Below are positions 44,881 to 54,307 of a stretch of 64,000 nt of DNA, piece after piece; the stretch's first letter is position 1; the number at the start of each line of letters is the position of its first letter. Below the pieces are notes generated by a model. It was not told where the DNA came from. It ran no database searches and saw only the letters and a program-made list of their open reading frames with translations. The position numbers and the translations under genes were made by a program. The stretch comes from Paracamarosporium sp. OC-R06-R3 (lineage: Eukaryota > Ascomycota > Dothideomycetes > Pleosporales > Didymosphaeriaceae), in NCBI GenBank assembly GCA_019828545.1, contig JACVRA010000152.1:210718-274717 (forward strand), written 5' to 3'.

Positions 44881-46059
44881 ATGGCAAACGAACAATCGCA
44901 CGTCAGCCCCTCCCATTCCTTGAGCACCGTTGGCTCCCTTCTAAGCAGCCCGGAGCTCGGAAGCTCACGTTACAAGACCCAATACTCCAAGAAGACTGGC
45001 CGACCGATACGCCATAGTGCGGGCAAAGTGAAACAGACGGCGGGCTATGTCGACTCCAAAATCATCGAAGAAGAGTACGAAGAGCCCATTGAGATACCCT
45101 CGGAAGACGAGGATGGACACATCAAGCCCCACCAGAAGCGCAAGCGCAAGCGGTCACCATCTCCTCCACCCCCACCACTTGATGACGTGATTCGCAACGA
45201 GTCCACCGACGAGATTTCCGAGGACGAAGGTCCGTTCCACAAGAAGCCAAACTTGCCACCCATTGAGCTGCAGTTCAACGTCCCTCTTGGGTTCCATGGC
45301 CCCTTGGTGGTAAAGCTGGACCGGGCCATGTTGCAACAGAATATGGCGTACGACATGCGACCAGGACGCACCGCGAAATCCATATCGCCATCAGATGCAC
45401 AGAAAAGGTCCCTCGGATTCTCTGACCTGCCTGCGGAGCTACGCAATAAGGTATATCGCCACCTTTTCGTCAATGACAAGTCTATACATTTCCCGGAAGC
45501 TATGTACTTGAGTCGGTCGAGTCAGTTCTTGAGCACATGCAAACTTGTGCATAGCGAAGGGTGTAGTATTCTTTATGGAGAGAATAAGTTCAGATTCGAC
45601 CGCAACCCGAAAACTCGTGGCCCGTTCTGGCACCCAGTGCCTCAGGAGATTGGCTACAAAGACATCCGACAATTCCTCAAAATGATCGGTCCTGAAAACC
45701 TGGTCTACTTGCGAGACATCACTTTGGTTCTGAATGACGCTCTGCCCAGCACAACGCCACATCTCGACCACGAGTCTCGTCGCTATCTCCGAGATGAACA
45801 TCTTCTCGACGTGATTCGAACCCTCCGGAATGCCAAACTGCGGAAGTTCAATGTCGTCTTTCTTGGCCGTCGCTCTATCGCTCGTACCGATACCAAATTT
45901 ATGGATTACTTGTTGCAGATCAAGGCCGACGAAGTTGTGTCCGACTCAGGCAATACGTGGTATCCCCATTACCGAAAAATTGAGCACTATCTCTGGAGGG
46001 AGATGAAAGACGCCATGACCCGAAAGAAGAAGCTCTATCTCCCCGAGCCCGGAAAGTGA
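44881..46059 (+). CDS. DUF7730/F-box-like protein
   Basis: Single exon, 392 residues from the ATG at 44881; an upstream in-frame ATG at 44797 would add 28. The first 185 residues are charged and probably disordered, with a nuclear-localisation-like KPHQKRKRKRSPSP. The second half starts with GFSDLPAELRNKVYRHLF, the F-box-like helix seen at the start of many DUF7730-type fungal proteins, followed by the usual LSTCKLVHSEGCSILYGEN block. Members are expanded in Dothideomycetes and no molecular function is established. It may act in ubiquitin ligase targeting by analogy to F-box proteins, which is speculation. Confidence 0.75.
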   Translation: MANEQSHVSPSHSLSTVGSLLSSPELGSSRYKTQYSKKTGRPIRHSAGKVKQTAGYVDSKIIEEEYEEPIEIPSEDEDGHIKPHQKRKRKRSPSPPPPPLDDVIRNESTDEISEDEGPFHKKPNLPPIELQFNVPLGFHGPLVVKLDRAMLQQNMAYDMRPGRTAKSISPSDAQKRSLGFSDLPAELRNKVYRHLFVNDKSIHFPEAMYLSRSSQFLSTCKLVHSEGCSILYGENKFRFDRNPKTRGPFWHPVPQEIGYKDIRQFLKMIGPENLVYLRDITLVLNDALPSTTPHLDHESRRYLRDEHLLDVIRTLRNAKLRKFNVVFLGRRSIARTDTKFMDYLLQIKADEVVSDSGNTWYPHYRKIEHYLWREMKDAMTRKKKLYLPEPGK

Positions 46060-46092
46060 GCTACCCATCAACCTTCACGCAGAGGGTAGCAC

Positions 46093-46137
46093 NNNNNNNN
46101 NNNNNNNNNNNNNNNNNNNNNNNNNNNNNNNNNNNNN
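46093..46137. other. assembly gap (45 N)
   Basis: The bases before the gap (GGGTAGCAC) are repeated directly after it, followed by 18 C. The true length is unknown and one copy may be an assembly artefact at the C run. Confidence 0.98.
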
Positions 46138-46920
46138 GGGTAGCACCCCCCCCCCCCCCCCCCGTACGTGTGGGGACCATGTAATACTCAAGATGGCCAA
46201 CTCTGAAAGGAAAGAGCATACCAAGTATCCTTTTACCAGACGCACATTTCATTGTTCGTACCATCACGGCTGTTATCCACGGTTCATCCTTCTGTTGCTT
46301 GGTTCGAAAAACTCACACGGAAAAAACATGAACCTCAATCCACGGATAGAAGTCGTCGGTTTAAGGTGTAATTAAGCATCCATATACCCTTGCATGCTAT
46401 ATGTTTGTCGTGCAGTCTGTTCCAATATCACATCAAATGTATTCTCTGGGCGTTCTGATTTTTGTGGGCGGAACCAGGTAAAGCACAAGGCTTCCTCTTT
46501 TCTGCCAGTTTCCTCCCTTTTCTTCAGGCTTCATCAACTTCTTTGATTGGAAATTCGTTACGGCGGGTATACGATGTGCAGCCAGCTAGCCAGCAAAATG
46601 CGAAAACTTTAATAGATTGCGATTTCCCGTGCATGCAAATCATCATGTATAATAGCCCGCCAGTAACATCCGCCCGCGTGGAACACGGCAAGTGGCTCTT
46701 TCGTTTAGTCCTGACATAGCACCCCCGTCGTGTGGTGCCAGCGGGTAAATTGCTACGCTACATGTGCACACTCGCATGCACGTCGTACCGTACCTTGCAT
46801 TAGCGCTCCCTCCACACATACACACTGTACATACATCACGCACCACACCAGACCAACCAGCAATTGCATCCTGTATTGTATGTACTGCGTAAGCACAACC
46901 ATGCCATGCCCGTGCGCACT

Positions 46921-46940
46921 CATCCCATCCCATCCCATCC
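46921..46940 (+). repeat. (CATCC)4 microsatellite
   Basis: Four perfect 5-base units, with a degenerate fifth and sixth following. Confidence 0.9.
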
Positions 46941-47477
46941 CAGTCCATCCAAACGTTCCACCAATCTATCCCACACGTCACACATACCCGCTCGCTTCCA
47001 CTCTTCCCACGCCTCATTGTTACCTACGCAAACCGGATTCCTCGGGCGCTCCGTTCCTCAAACCGGGACGTCGGGCTGGCTCCGCATCGTTTTCGGAAGG
47101 ACGCACGGGAAGGCCGTTTTAGCCGGATGAGATGGGTTGCGTTGGGTTGAGTGGTGGGACGGCGAGCGGGCGGGAGGGTGATTCCGGCACGCGTTGCTGC
47201 AGGTGCAGGTGCAGGTGCATGTTGCTGGGGCAGGCTACGTTAGCTGCATGCATGCTGGGGTGGGTTAGGTGCGTGTTGGAGTGGGGTTTTGCGGGATGGG
47301 GGTGGTTGGGAGGGTGCATTGGACCGGTATGGTGGCTTTTGCCGAACGCGAACGGTGAGGAGGATGGCTTGGGGTTGCGCGAGGATAGGGAGCAGGCGGG
47401 TTGGACGCGCGGGCGAGACCCTGGTGTTGAGGTGGTGTGGGTTGACTTGACGTCTGGTTTATGGGTCACGGGCCGGA

Positions 47478-49119
47478 CTACGGCATCCACTCTTTCCCTT
47501 CTGTGCTCTCGTATTCCTCGTTCTGTTCGTCTGTTTGTCTTAGAGATTGCACTACTTCGCGGAAGAAATGTTGAAAGGACAGTGCGGGCACGGCGTTGCC
47601 AATTAGCGTGCGTAGAGCCGTGAGCTTTAGGTGGCGCGGGAATTTGTGCCATGAGGGAAAGCCGTTTAAGGCTGCTAGTTCTGCCATGTTGAAGCTTCTC
47701 TTCTCGTGTGGGTGGACATCTGCGGCTCCGCCTTTGGTGGTGATGCAGCCTTTCAGAGCCTGCTTTGCATCAGGATGGATGGCGTTGGGCTTCGGCGTGT
47801 GTTGGCGCATATGAGGTGGTAAGAGGTCGGTATCCGGGACGAGGAGAAGGGCGTCCTCGATGGTGACGGGGTCCGGAAGCCTGGCATCAGTGCCGTTCAT
47901 TGCTTTGGGCCATGACGGAAGGGTTTGGCCCGGACAAGCGGCCATGATGATGGCACGTTCGCGCGCTTGGGGGTTGCTGTAATTCATGAAATTTATGACA
48001 CGCCATCGGCATTCGTAACCATGTTCAGTCAATGCTTGGATATATGACCGAAGATGCTGTCCGTCGTCAGAACGCTTCTGGACACCCGGTACCTGTTCCT
48101 TTGCTGATGTTAGTCTACCAAGCAATAGCATGTTTGGTGCACAACTCGGGTGCTGCCACTTACCATGGTTATAATCCTAGGCTTGCACACCTTTATAAGA
48201 TCTGATAGTGCGTATCCAAGCGCGATATGAGCCGCGTCCCTTTCCGGATTTGTGTTGCGGTTTAGAGCAGAGTGACCTTTGCAAACGAACGAACAGTGAA
48301 GCACGTCGACGACAAAAGTGTCCTTATTTCGAGCAAATTTGCAAACATCGATTTGCAGAACGACTGTTTGACCAAAATTGAGTCTTAAGGTCGAGCATGC
48401 GTGCGGATCGTTGTCCAAAAGGAATCGTGGTGTCAAACCTGCAAGAACTGCTGCCTGACTCGTACCACCACCACCGGCGCAGATATCTCCATATGTGTAG
48501 TTGGCTTTTCTATTTTTCGGCTGGTATTCGCCGGATCGGTATTGCTGGAGCAGCCAGAACGGTGCAATGCCACAATCAACATCGCTTTCGTCCCTAGTTA
48601 CACGACATATCTGGAATTCGGAGACTTTCCGTTTCTTACCATCTTCCTTTTCGATGTATTTCCAACGACATATCAGAGTTTCCGCGCTGTCCATGCCCTC
48701 CTGTGGAGCCTCGTTGAAATTAACTTTCTCGGTAAACCAAGGATGTAGAGTATTGGTAAAGATGATCTTCCGTTTGCGCACAACCTTGGTGAGCGGCTCG
48801 GTGACCATGCAGGAGTCGATGGCATGTACGTCGGAAAGTGTTTTAAGGATAGCGCACACTTCGTTCCGGTCGCAGGGTAATAACGCTTTAAGGTAATGCC
48901 CCACTTTAGTCGAATATTTGGAATTCACTTCCTCATTGCGTAAAAGCTGTATACCGTGCAGTTCAATTGTGTCACTTCCTTTTTCGCGATGACAACGATT
49001 CTAAGATAACTCCCATCCGACAGCTCTACGCTGTCGTTTGGTCCTAGTCTTTCGCCGCTAGCTGTGGTAGTTTCATCTAAATATTCCGCGTCTTGAAAAT
49101 CGTGCAGGAAGTCGTCCAT
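47478..49119 (-). CDS. rid: RID-type DNA methyltransferase homologue, apparent frameshift
   Basis: Minus strand, 49119-48164 and 48098-47478 with one intron (GTAAGT, CTAAC branch, AAAG acceptor). RID (Masc1 family) is the methyltransferase-like protein required for repeat-induced point mutation in Neurospora. Motif I YTYGDICAGGGGTS, motif VIII QARERAI, motif IX RSFNMAELAALNGFP and motif X IGNAVPALSF are present; the EQT motif of the family reads EQV after splicing. The catalytic loop reads HCSFVCKGHS: the cysteine (codon 48283-48281) is kept but the usual PPCQ surroundings are changed. The BAH-like start (DSVELSDGSYLRIVVI) is in a different frame from what follows (SDTIELHGIQLLRN), with no room for an intron, so one base appears missing near 48985 or two are extra. 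It is either a sequencing error or a recent mutation. Confidence 0.8.
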
Positions 49120-49149
49120 GTTGACGTAGTGTTGATAGGCTATGGTTGA

Positions 49150-49267
49150 TAGCTTGATGGGGTGATTGCTTGGAGGGTAATGGCATGGGGGTAATAGCTT
49201 GGAGGGTAATAGCTTGGGGTCATAGCTTGGGGGGTCATAGTTTGGAAGGTGAAAGTTTGGGGTTGTG
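49150..49267 (+). repeat. degenerate 13-17-bp tandem repeat upstream of rid
   Basis: About eight head-to-tail units of the form AGCTTGGAGGGTAAT or AGCTTGGGGTCAT, starting 31 bases before the rid start codon. Unit length varies from 13 to 17. A plus-strand open frame here merely translates the repeat. Confidence 0.85.
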
Positions 49268-49485
49268 TAGTATATGTTCCAAAAGGTTATTAGTGGGACG
49301 TTGTCTAGTACGGTGGTTTATTTGGGTATTGGAAGAAGCAAGATCACTCAAGCTGGGTGAAATCCCGAAGGTAAAAGCCACGATGAAGATGAAAATAAAT
49401 CTGTCGACAAGTGGCAGAGATATTTAAACAAGCACAAGGTAGCAAAAAGACATCAGATGGCTTGTACGCTTGATCGCGAAATGAA

Positions 49486-50667
49486 TTAGCTAGTCCCCCT
49501 CCTCTTTTTGAACTCGTCTATCCATTCTGTGGCCTTTGCTTTGGGAACCACGCTGATCCTAACAAGCCCATCCTTAACCTCGCACTTCCCGCTCCCCAAC
49601 ACCTTGTTCAACGTCATCTTCTTGCCCATCTTAATCAGCCCACCTGCAGTCGTCTCCATGTACGCCTCCACATCATTCACCGTAAACTCCTGCTTCTCAT
49701 CCCACGGCAGCGGGAATATGTACTCAAGATGTTGGGTGAGCGTGTCCCATTCAGTGAACGCTTTGATGAAGTCTGATTGTGAGTGGGTAGGGTACAACAG
49801 TATTACTGGGAATGATAGCGTCGAGCTTGGATCCATTTTATCCTCGAGTTGCACGGCTGCATCTTCGAGATCCGGCGCTTCATCTGTTTTCCTCGTCTTG
49901 ATACCGCGGCTCTTGAGAGCGAGTGAGAGGGTCGCGCGTTCAGAGGCGGCTTTTGCTTCCCGCTCTCTGCGTGCCTTTTCAACGGACTCAAGGTGGGCTT
50001 TGCGGGTAGAAATCTTGGTCTGGAGAGCTTTGAGGGGAGCGTTGGAGGAGTCCAGGGCGAGGCCAAGGGTGCAAGCGTCTGTTGCTTCGGGGATCTTGTC
50101 GAGAGATAGGCATGCGGTGGCGGAGCGATAGTAGGCTTTTATGTTGGAGGGATTGAGGCGGAGGGTTGCTGCACAGTCCTGGATACAAGAGCGGTAGTTC
50201 TTCTTCTCCAGGTTGCACAGGGCTCGGTTAATATAGCATGCCTCCTCGATATCCTTCTCCTTCTTTGCCTCTTCCTCTTCATTGACCTCGACATCAGTTA
50301 CATCAATGACAGGTGGGCCATCCTCCGGCTCCGGCTCCCTTTTCGGCGCTTTCAAGGCTGCTATTGCTTTGTCGTAGAACTCTTTTGCATCGGTCCACTG
50401 CTTCGTCCGGGCACAGTCATTCCCCTGTTGTCGGAAGTTCTCCGCAATTTCTGCCTTGGTTCCCTCATACGCGAGAGCTTTGAGGGCTTCTAAAGCTTCG
50501 TTTTCGCCGCCTTCACCATCGGTCTCGTCTAGGGTCGTCATGAAAAGAGGCATGCGGTTCATTTCTTTGAGGACTTCGTCCACGCTTTGTGATTTTATTT
50601 CTGCCATCGCTGGCGGCATAGCTGCTGAGGACGCGGGAGCGCCATCTTGAGAAGGCTGTTGTGCCAT
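49486..50667 (-). CDS. CNS1: Hsp90 co-chaperone Cns1/TTC4
   Basis: Single exon, 393 residues, as yeast Cns1 (385). A short N-terminal part with the MPLFMTTL motif typical of the family is followed by TPR repeats (about residues 80-225: AENFRQQGNDCARTKQW, ACYINRALCNLEKKNY, KAYYRSATACLSL), a charged linker and the C-terminal wheel domain (about 275-390, ending with SVVPKAKATEWIDEFKKRRG). Cns1 binds the C-terminus of Hsp90/Hsp70 and is essential in yeast, where it also helps translation elongation factor eEF2 fold. A poly-acidic insert separates the first two TPRs. No defect seen. Confidence 0.92.
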   Translation of the reverse strand: MAQQPSQDGAPASSAAMPPAMAEIKSQSVDEVLKEMNRMPLFMTTLDETDGEGGENEALEALKALAYEGTKAEIAENFRQQGNDCARTKQWTDAKEFYDKAIAALKAPKREPEPEDGPPVIDVTDVEVNEEEEAKKEKDIEEACYINRALCNLEKKNYRSCIQDCAATLRLNPSNIKAYYRSATACLSLDKIPEATDACTLGLALDSSNAPLKALQTKISTRKAHLESVEKARREREAKAASERATLSLALKSRGIKTRKTDEAPDLEDAAVQLEDKMDPSSTLSFPVILLYPTHSQSDFIKAFTEWDTLTQHLEYIFPLPWDEKQEFTVNDVEAYMETTAGGLIKMGKKMTLNKVLGSGKCEVKDGLVRISVVPKAKATEWIDEFKKRRGTS

Positions 50668-53600
50668 GTTTGGTGATGGCTGTGAAAATCAGTGCTCCGT
50701 GTTCGGAGTGGTCACTGAAATTGTATCGAGTGCAGATACTGTATCAAGAAAGCAGTAGATCGCTTGATAAGTCCTCTTTCTTTCCTAGAGAATTCTAAAT
50801 AGGATTCGATCTCGTGTTGCGCGTCATGTATATTCGCCCCGCTTCAGTCAACTTTTTCGATATCATGTTCGCTTATCGATAACGGTCACGTGCAGCACCA
50901 TACTTCCACGTTCGTTCTTTCGGCTTCCATGCGCCGGGTACCATACGGATGGCATCGCGCAGTATCCCGAGCGTGGAGCCCTATTAGGCGGGCCATGGAA
51001 AGCGGCGGGTGTCCCCTTACGAATAAAGCCCCTTTCTGAACGGGAGGGGGTCCTATAGCGGGTCTGTTATAACACCTAAATTAGAGGGCACGCGAGACCC
51101 ACATGATATGAGCAAGGCAATGCTGGATGCTGCGAGTAAACTACTGAAGCACAAGAGCGTAGAACTTGTCGCCTAAGTAGAACTGGGTGCGACTTCTGTC
51201 GGTATTGCACGGTGATGCAGAGTGAAATCCACGCTCAGTGGTTCAACAAGGAAACAGTCCTGATTCAGCTAGAGTCGCAAGTCCTTCAATGAACATACTA
51301 AAACACGACAAATTTTATCCCGATTCTGGTACCCTTGTATCATCGGGGTGATCATGGCAAAATCGCAAAGGGCTGGCTTGAGCATCGTACGAGGCGTTGC
51401 CGTTGAAGAAAATTTGTGGAATGAGCTATCCTTTGTCACATCCCTTTCGTCGTTTCAATCTAGTAAGGAGACGAAGGAAATGAGAAGGCTTTGAGTGTAA
51501 GACTTTACGATACAATCACATATAACAACCAGAGGCGCATGTTTCATTGTGGAGTTACGATACTAGACCTAATATTCTGGATAGGCACCATTGGACTCAA
51601 TTTCCTTACTCGAGGACTTTGTTGTAGGCTGGTAATGCAAGTCCATTCCACAGTACCGGAGAACGGTTCACCCGTTTACTCCGGCCACTAAAATGTCCGA
51701 CTGTACAAGGTACTAGGACCTTTGACTTGGTGCTGTGCAAGTGGAGTCAAATGAGAGTTTAGTCACCGACAAGCCTAGGCTGTCGTCTGATAGAGTACAT
51801 TGCACGAAATTTGTAAGCACGGCTTTGTCCTTGTATTTCTCGCCGTGTTTTGAGATGACTTTGCAATTAGCAAAGATGGCTTCAGCTCATCTGTTGTTCG
51901 CCACAACTTTTAAACTTTTGTTGAGCATGAGCGTGGGGGCCTGATACGGTTGCGTATTGTGTACTGTACGCGGTTACAAGGTTAAACGGTTACGCCGGCG
52001 ATTTAGCGAGTTATCCTGGAAAAAACTACCAAAGGTAGCTCGAGACTTGCTGCGGCTGTCAGACGTGTTGCCGAGATGAATGAGCCGAGACTGCAAGTGT
52101 TATCGTGCAGCGGGACAGGGTTCGATCAAGGGTGCAGCGGCCAATTTGCCAGGGGGCTGCGCTGCCCACGGCCACGCTCCACTGCCCCAGACCTCGGAAG
52201 TATTCAAGCGAGCAAAAGCAAGAGGGACATGGCATGACGTTCGAGTTTTCAAGTGTCTGAAGCTTTGCCGCATGACTGCGTGTGGAGGTCCACGATTCTA
52301 TGGTAGGTGTGGCGTGGTGACGAGATCAATCTCGGAGACTTGTGTGCACAGCTTGCCTTGGCTTCCGAAGCCACGGAAGCGTCACTGTCCAACAACCACA
52401 CCACGTCGAACCATTCTCGACTCCACTCTCGCAGCGCCGTGATGCGCGCCGTTGGAGGCTTTGCTATGTCCATCTTTTTCGACCCGTCGATGACCATGTC
52501 GTCGGTTTAGCGATAACATATTGGAGGAGCCGCTCGAAACTGCAAGCTTCCCTGTCGATCCCTGGGCGTCCTCCCGATCAGACATAGACACGACCAAAGC
52601 TCACATCTGATCCGGCACTGCTCCTGAGTCGCAGTTCCCAATACATCCGACCGACGCTATAGCATAAACCAAAGGCCCGGGATCTTGACGCGTTCATGCA
52701 ACGCTTCTGTCCGACGTGCGATGTGCAAATGTCAGAACACGGTGACGTTGCTCAATAAGTCGGATGCCAACGGTTGGCCTTAATGGGCCGCAACGGCATT
52801 TGGACGCTAGGTATGCGGCGCAGACGGGCACCACTGAGCGGCGTTGCCGCGCAAGCTACCACGCTGCAAGGCGGACAGAGACAGCGTCCTGCTCGCCGAA
52901 CCCAAGCCCAATCACCAAGAGGCTGAAACCCTGGCTTTGGTCGTGTCTGTAGCGTTGGAGCTACCGATAGGCCCAACTTTGGCGGAGGGTTCGATCGCGA
53001 GGGACCTCATTTTATCACGGGCTGGCAACCAACCGTGGCAGGTGTCAGCATGTGGCAATCTCTCACAATGTGCCATGTGGCCTCCATCACGCAGCATCAC
53101 ATCCTCGCGTTGCGGCGTGCGGTGCACGAGACTGCTCCGAAGGACAATCCCACGCGTCCGGGGCCTCGCCGCACCAGCGCTTGTACCCGTGTCATTTCCT
53201 TCTGCTCGACAGGAGATTCGCTAGCCTGACGGAACGGGGTGCGTTGGACCATTAAATGGACCAATGAAGGGTGAACTATGGACCTTTAACTCCATGTAGT
53301 GTTTCCGTTAGCCTGGGCTTTCGAGCTCGGTTGCATGCAGGGGAGTGCACTTGCTCCGTGCTCGCCAGCCAAAAGCCAAAGGAGTGTGCACAAATGCGGG
53401 TGCAGCATGTGCTGGCCAAATTAAACATAGCCTCAATTGCACAGCTGGTCCTCATTTGCCCTCGACCCTCGGTCCTTTCCCTTTCCCGTTTCCCCCGGAC
53501 AGAGCCCGGTATGGCGTTCTACCAGGATCTGGAGGATGCATGAACCCAGCACTTGCGGATCATCAATTCATGCCACCCCGTTCTTGTTCATCTTTGCTCC

Positions 53601-54307
53601 CCCTCCTTACGACCCGCGCACGAACTCGACAACGCGTCTGGAGTCTGGGGCTTGTTTTGAAGAACCATGCCTGCGCGCTAGCTTCTTCTCATCTTTGCTT
53701 GCTCCTCATCCCATTCTTTTCTGTACATTGCTTCCTTGAGAATCTGAGCGTTCAAATTTCAATTGCACAAGTCGCGAAGAAGCCTCACTTTGCATAACTT
53801 CGTCATATGTCTAGAATGTAAGTCAACACACGGTCCTCGCGTTCAGATCGCACACAGAGCATGGCGAACGGAGCTGCGGGCTGACATCACGCACCTAGCC
53901 ATTAAGCATTGCACTACGTTCACGAACCTGTCCGGTCTCACAAAGCGTTTGCGAAGACTCGTTCGACCCTGTCCCATTCTCACAGTATCGGCACCACCTG
54001 TTTTCCAATCGCACAGCCAGATCCTACTGCGCTCCCGCTCAAGGCTTGCTGTTTACAGCACTGCGCTCTTCGATCGGTGCGTTGGGATTGCGGTAAGTGC
54101 TCTCAGCAGCTCCTGTAGAGCCTCCTAGCATGCAGAGAGCGGAGCGCTGTGCCTGACCCCGCACCAGAACGATGCCTGATCGTGCAATAGGAATGTATTA
54201 AGTATTCTAGTCTTTAGCACCACTTGGTTGTGGTTCTGCTAGTTGACTTGTTTGTAATCGATTCGATCCGGTACCCCTGGCCCGAACAATTGGTCCTCTC
54301 TGACAAG
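50668..54307. other. 3.6 kb without a recognisable gene
   Basis: Between divergent CNS1 and the ApsA gene. I read all frames on both strands and saw only short, overlapping open frames (for example 52080-52442 and 53345-53797) without motifs or consistent splice sites. No transposon ends, tRNA or rRNA were recognised. It is not strikingly AT-rich, so it does not look like heavily RIP-mutated repeat DNA. It may be a long promoter and leader, or hold non-coding RNA. Confidence 0.45.

Larger units (their letters stand above)
46060..47477. other. intergenic with gap and simple repeats, 1.4 kb
   Basis: Holds the assembly gap, an 18-base C run at 46146-46163, four CATCC units at 46921-46940 and three GCAGGT units at 47199-47216. 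Long open frames on both strands in 46730-47130 arise from the repeats and base skew. No gene called. Confidence 0.5.

Noticed and set aside
47132..47652. Long frames on both strands downstream of rid
   Set aside because: They overlap the rid C-terminus in the wrong frame or translate G-rich simple repeats.
48925..49119. An intron explaining the frame change at the start of rid
   Set aside because: The two family blocks on either side of the frame change are nearly contiguous, leaving no space for an intron of normal size, and no GT..AG pair fits.
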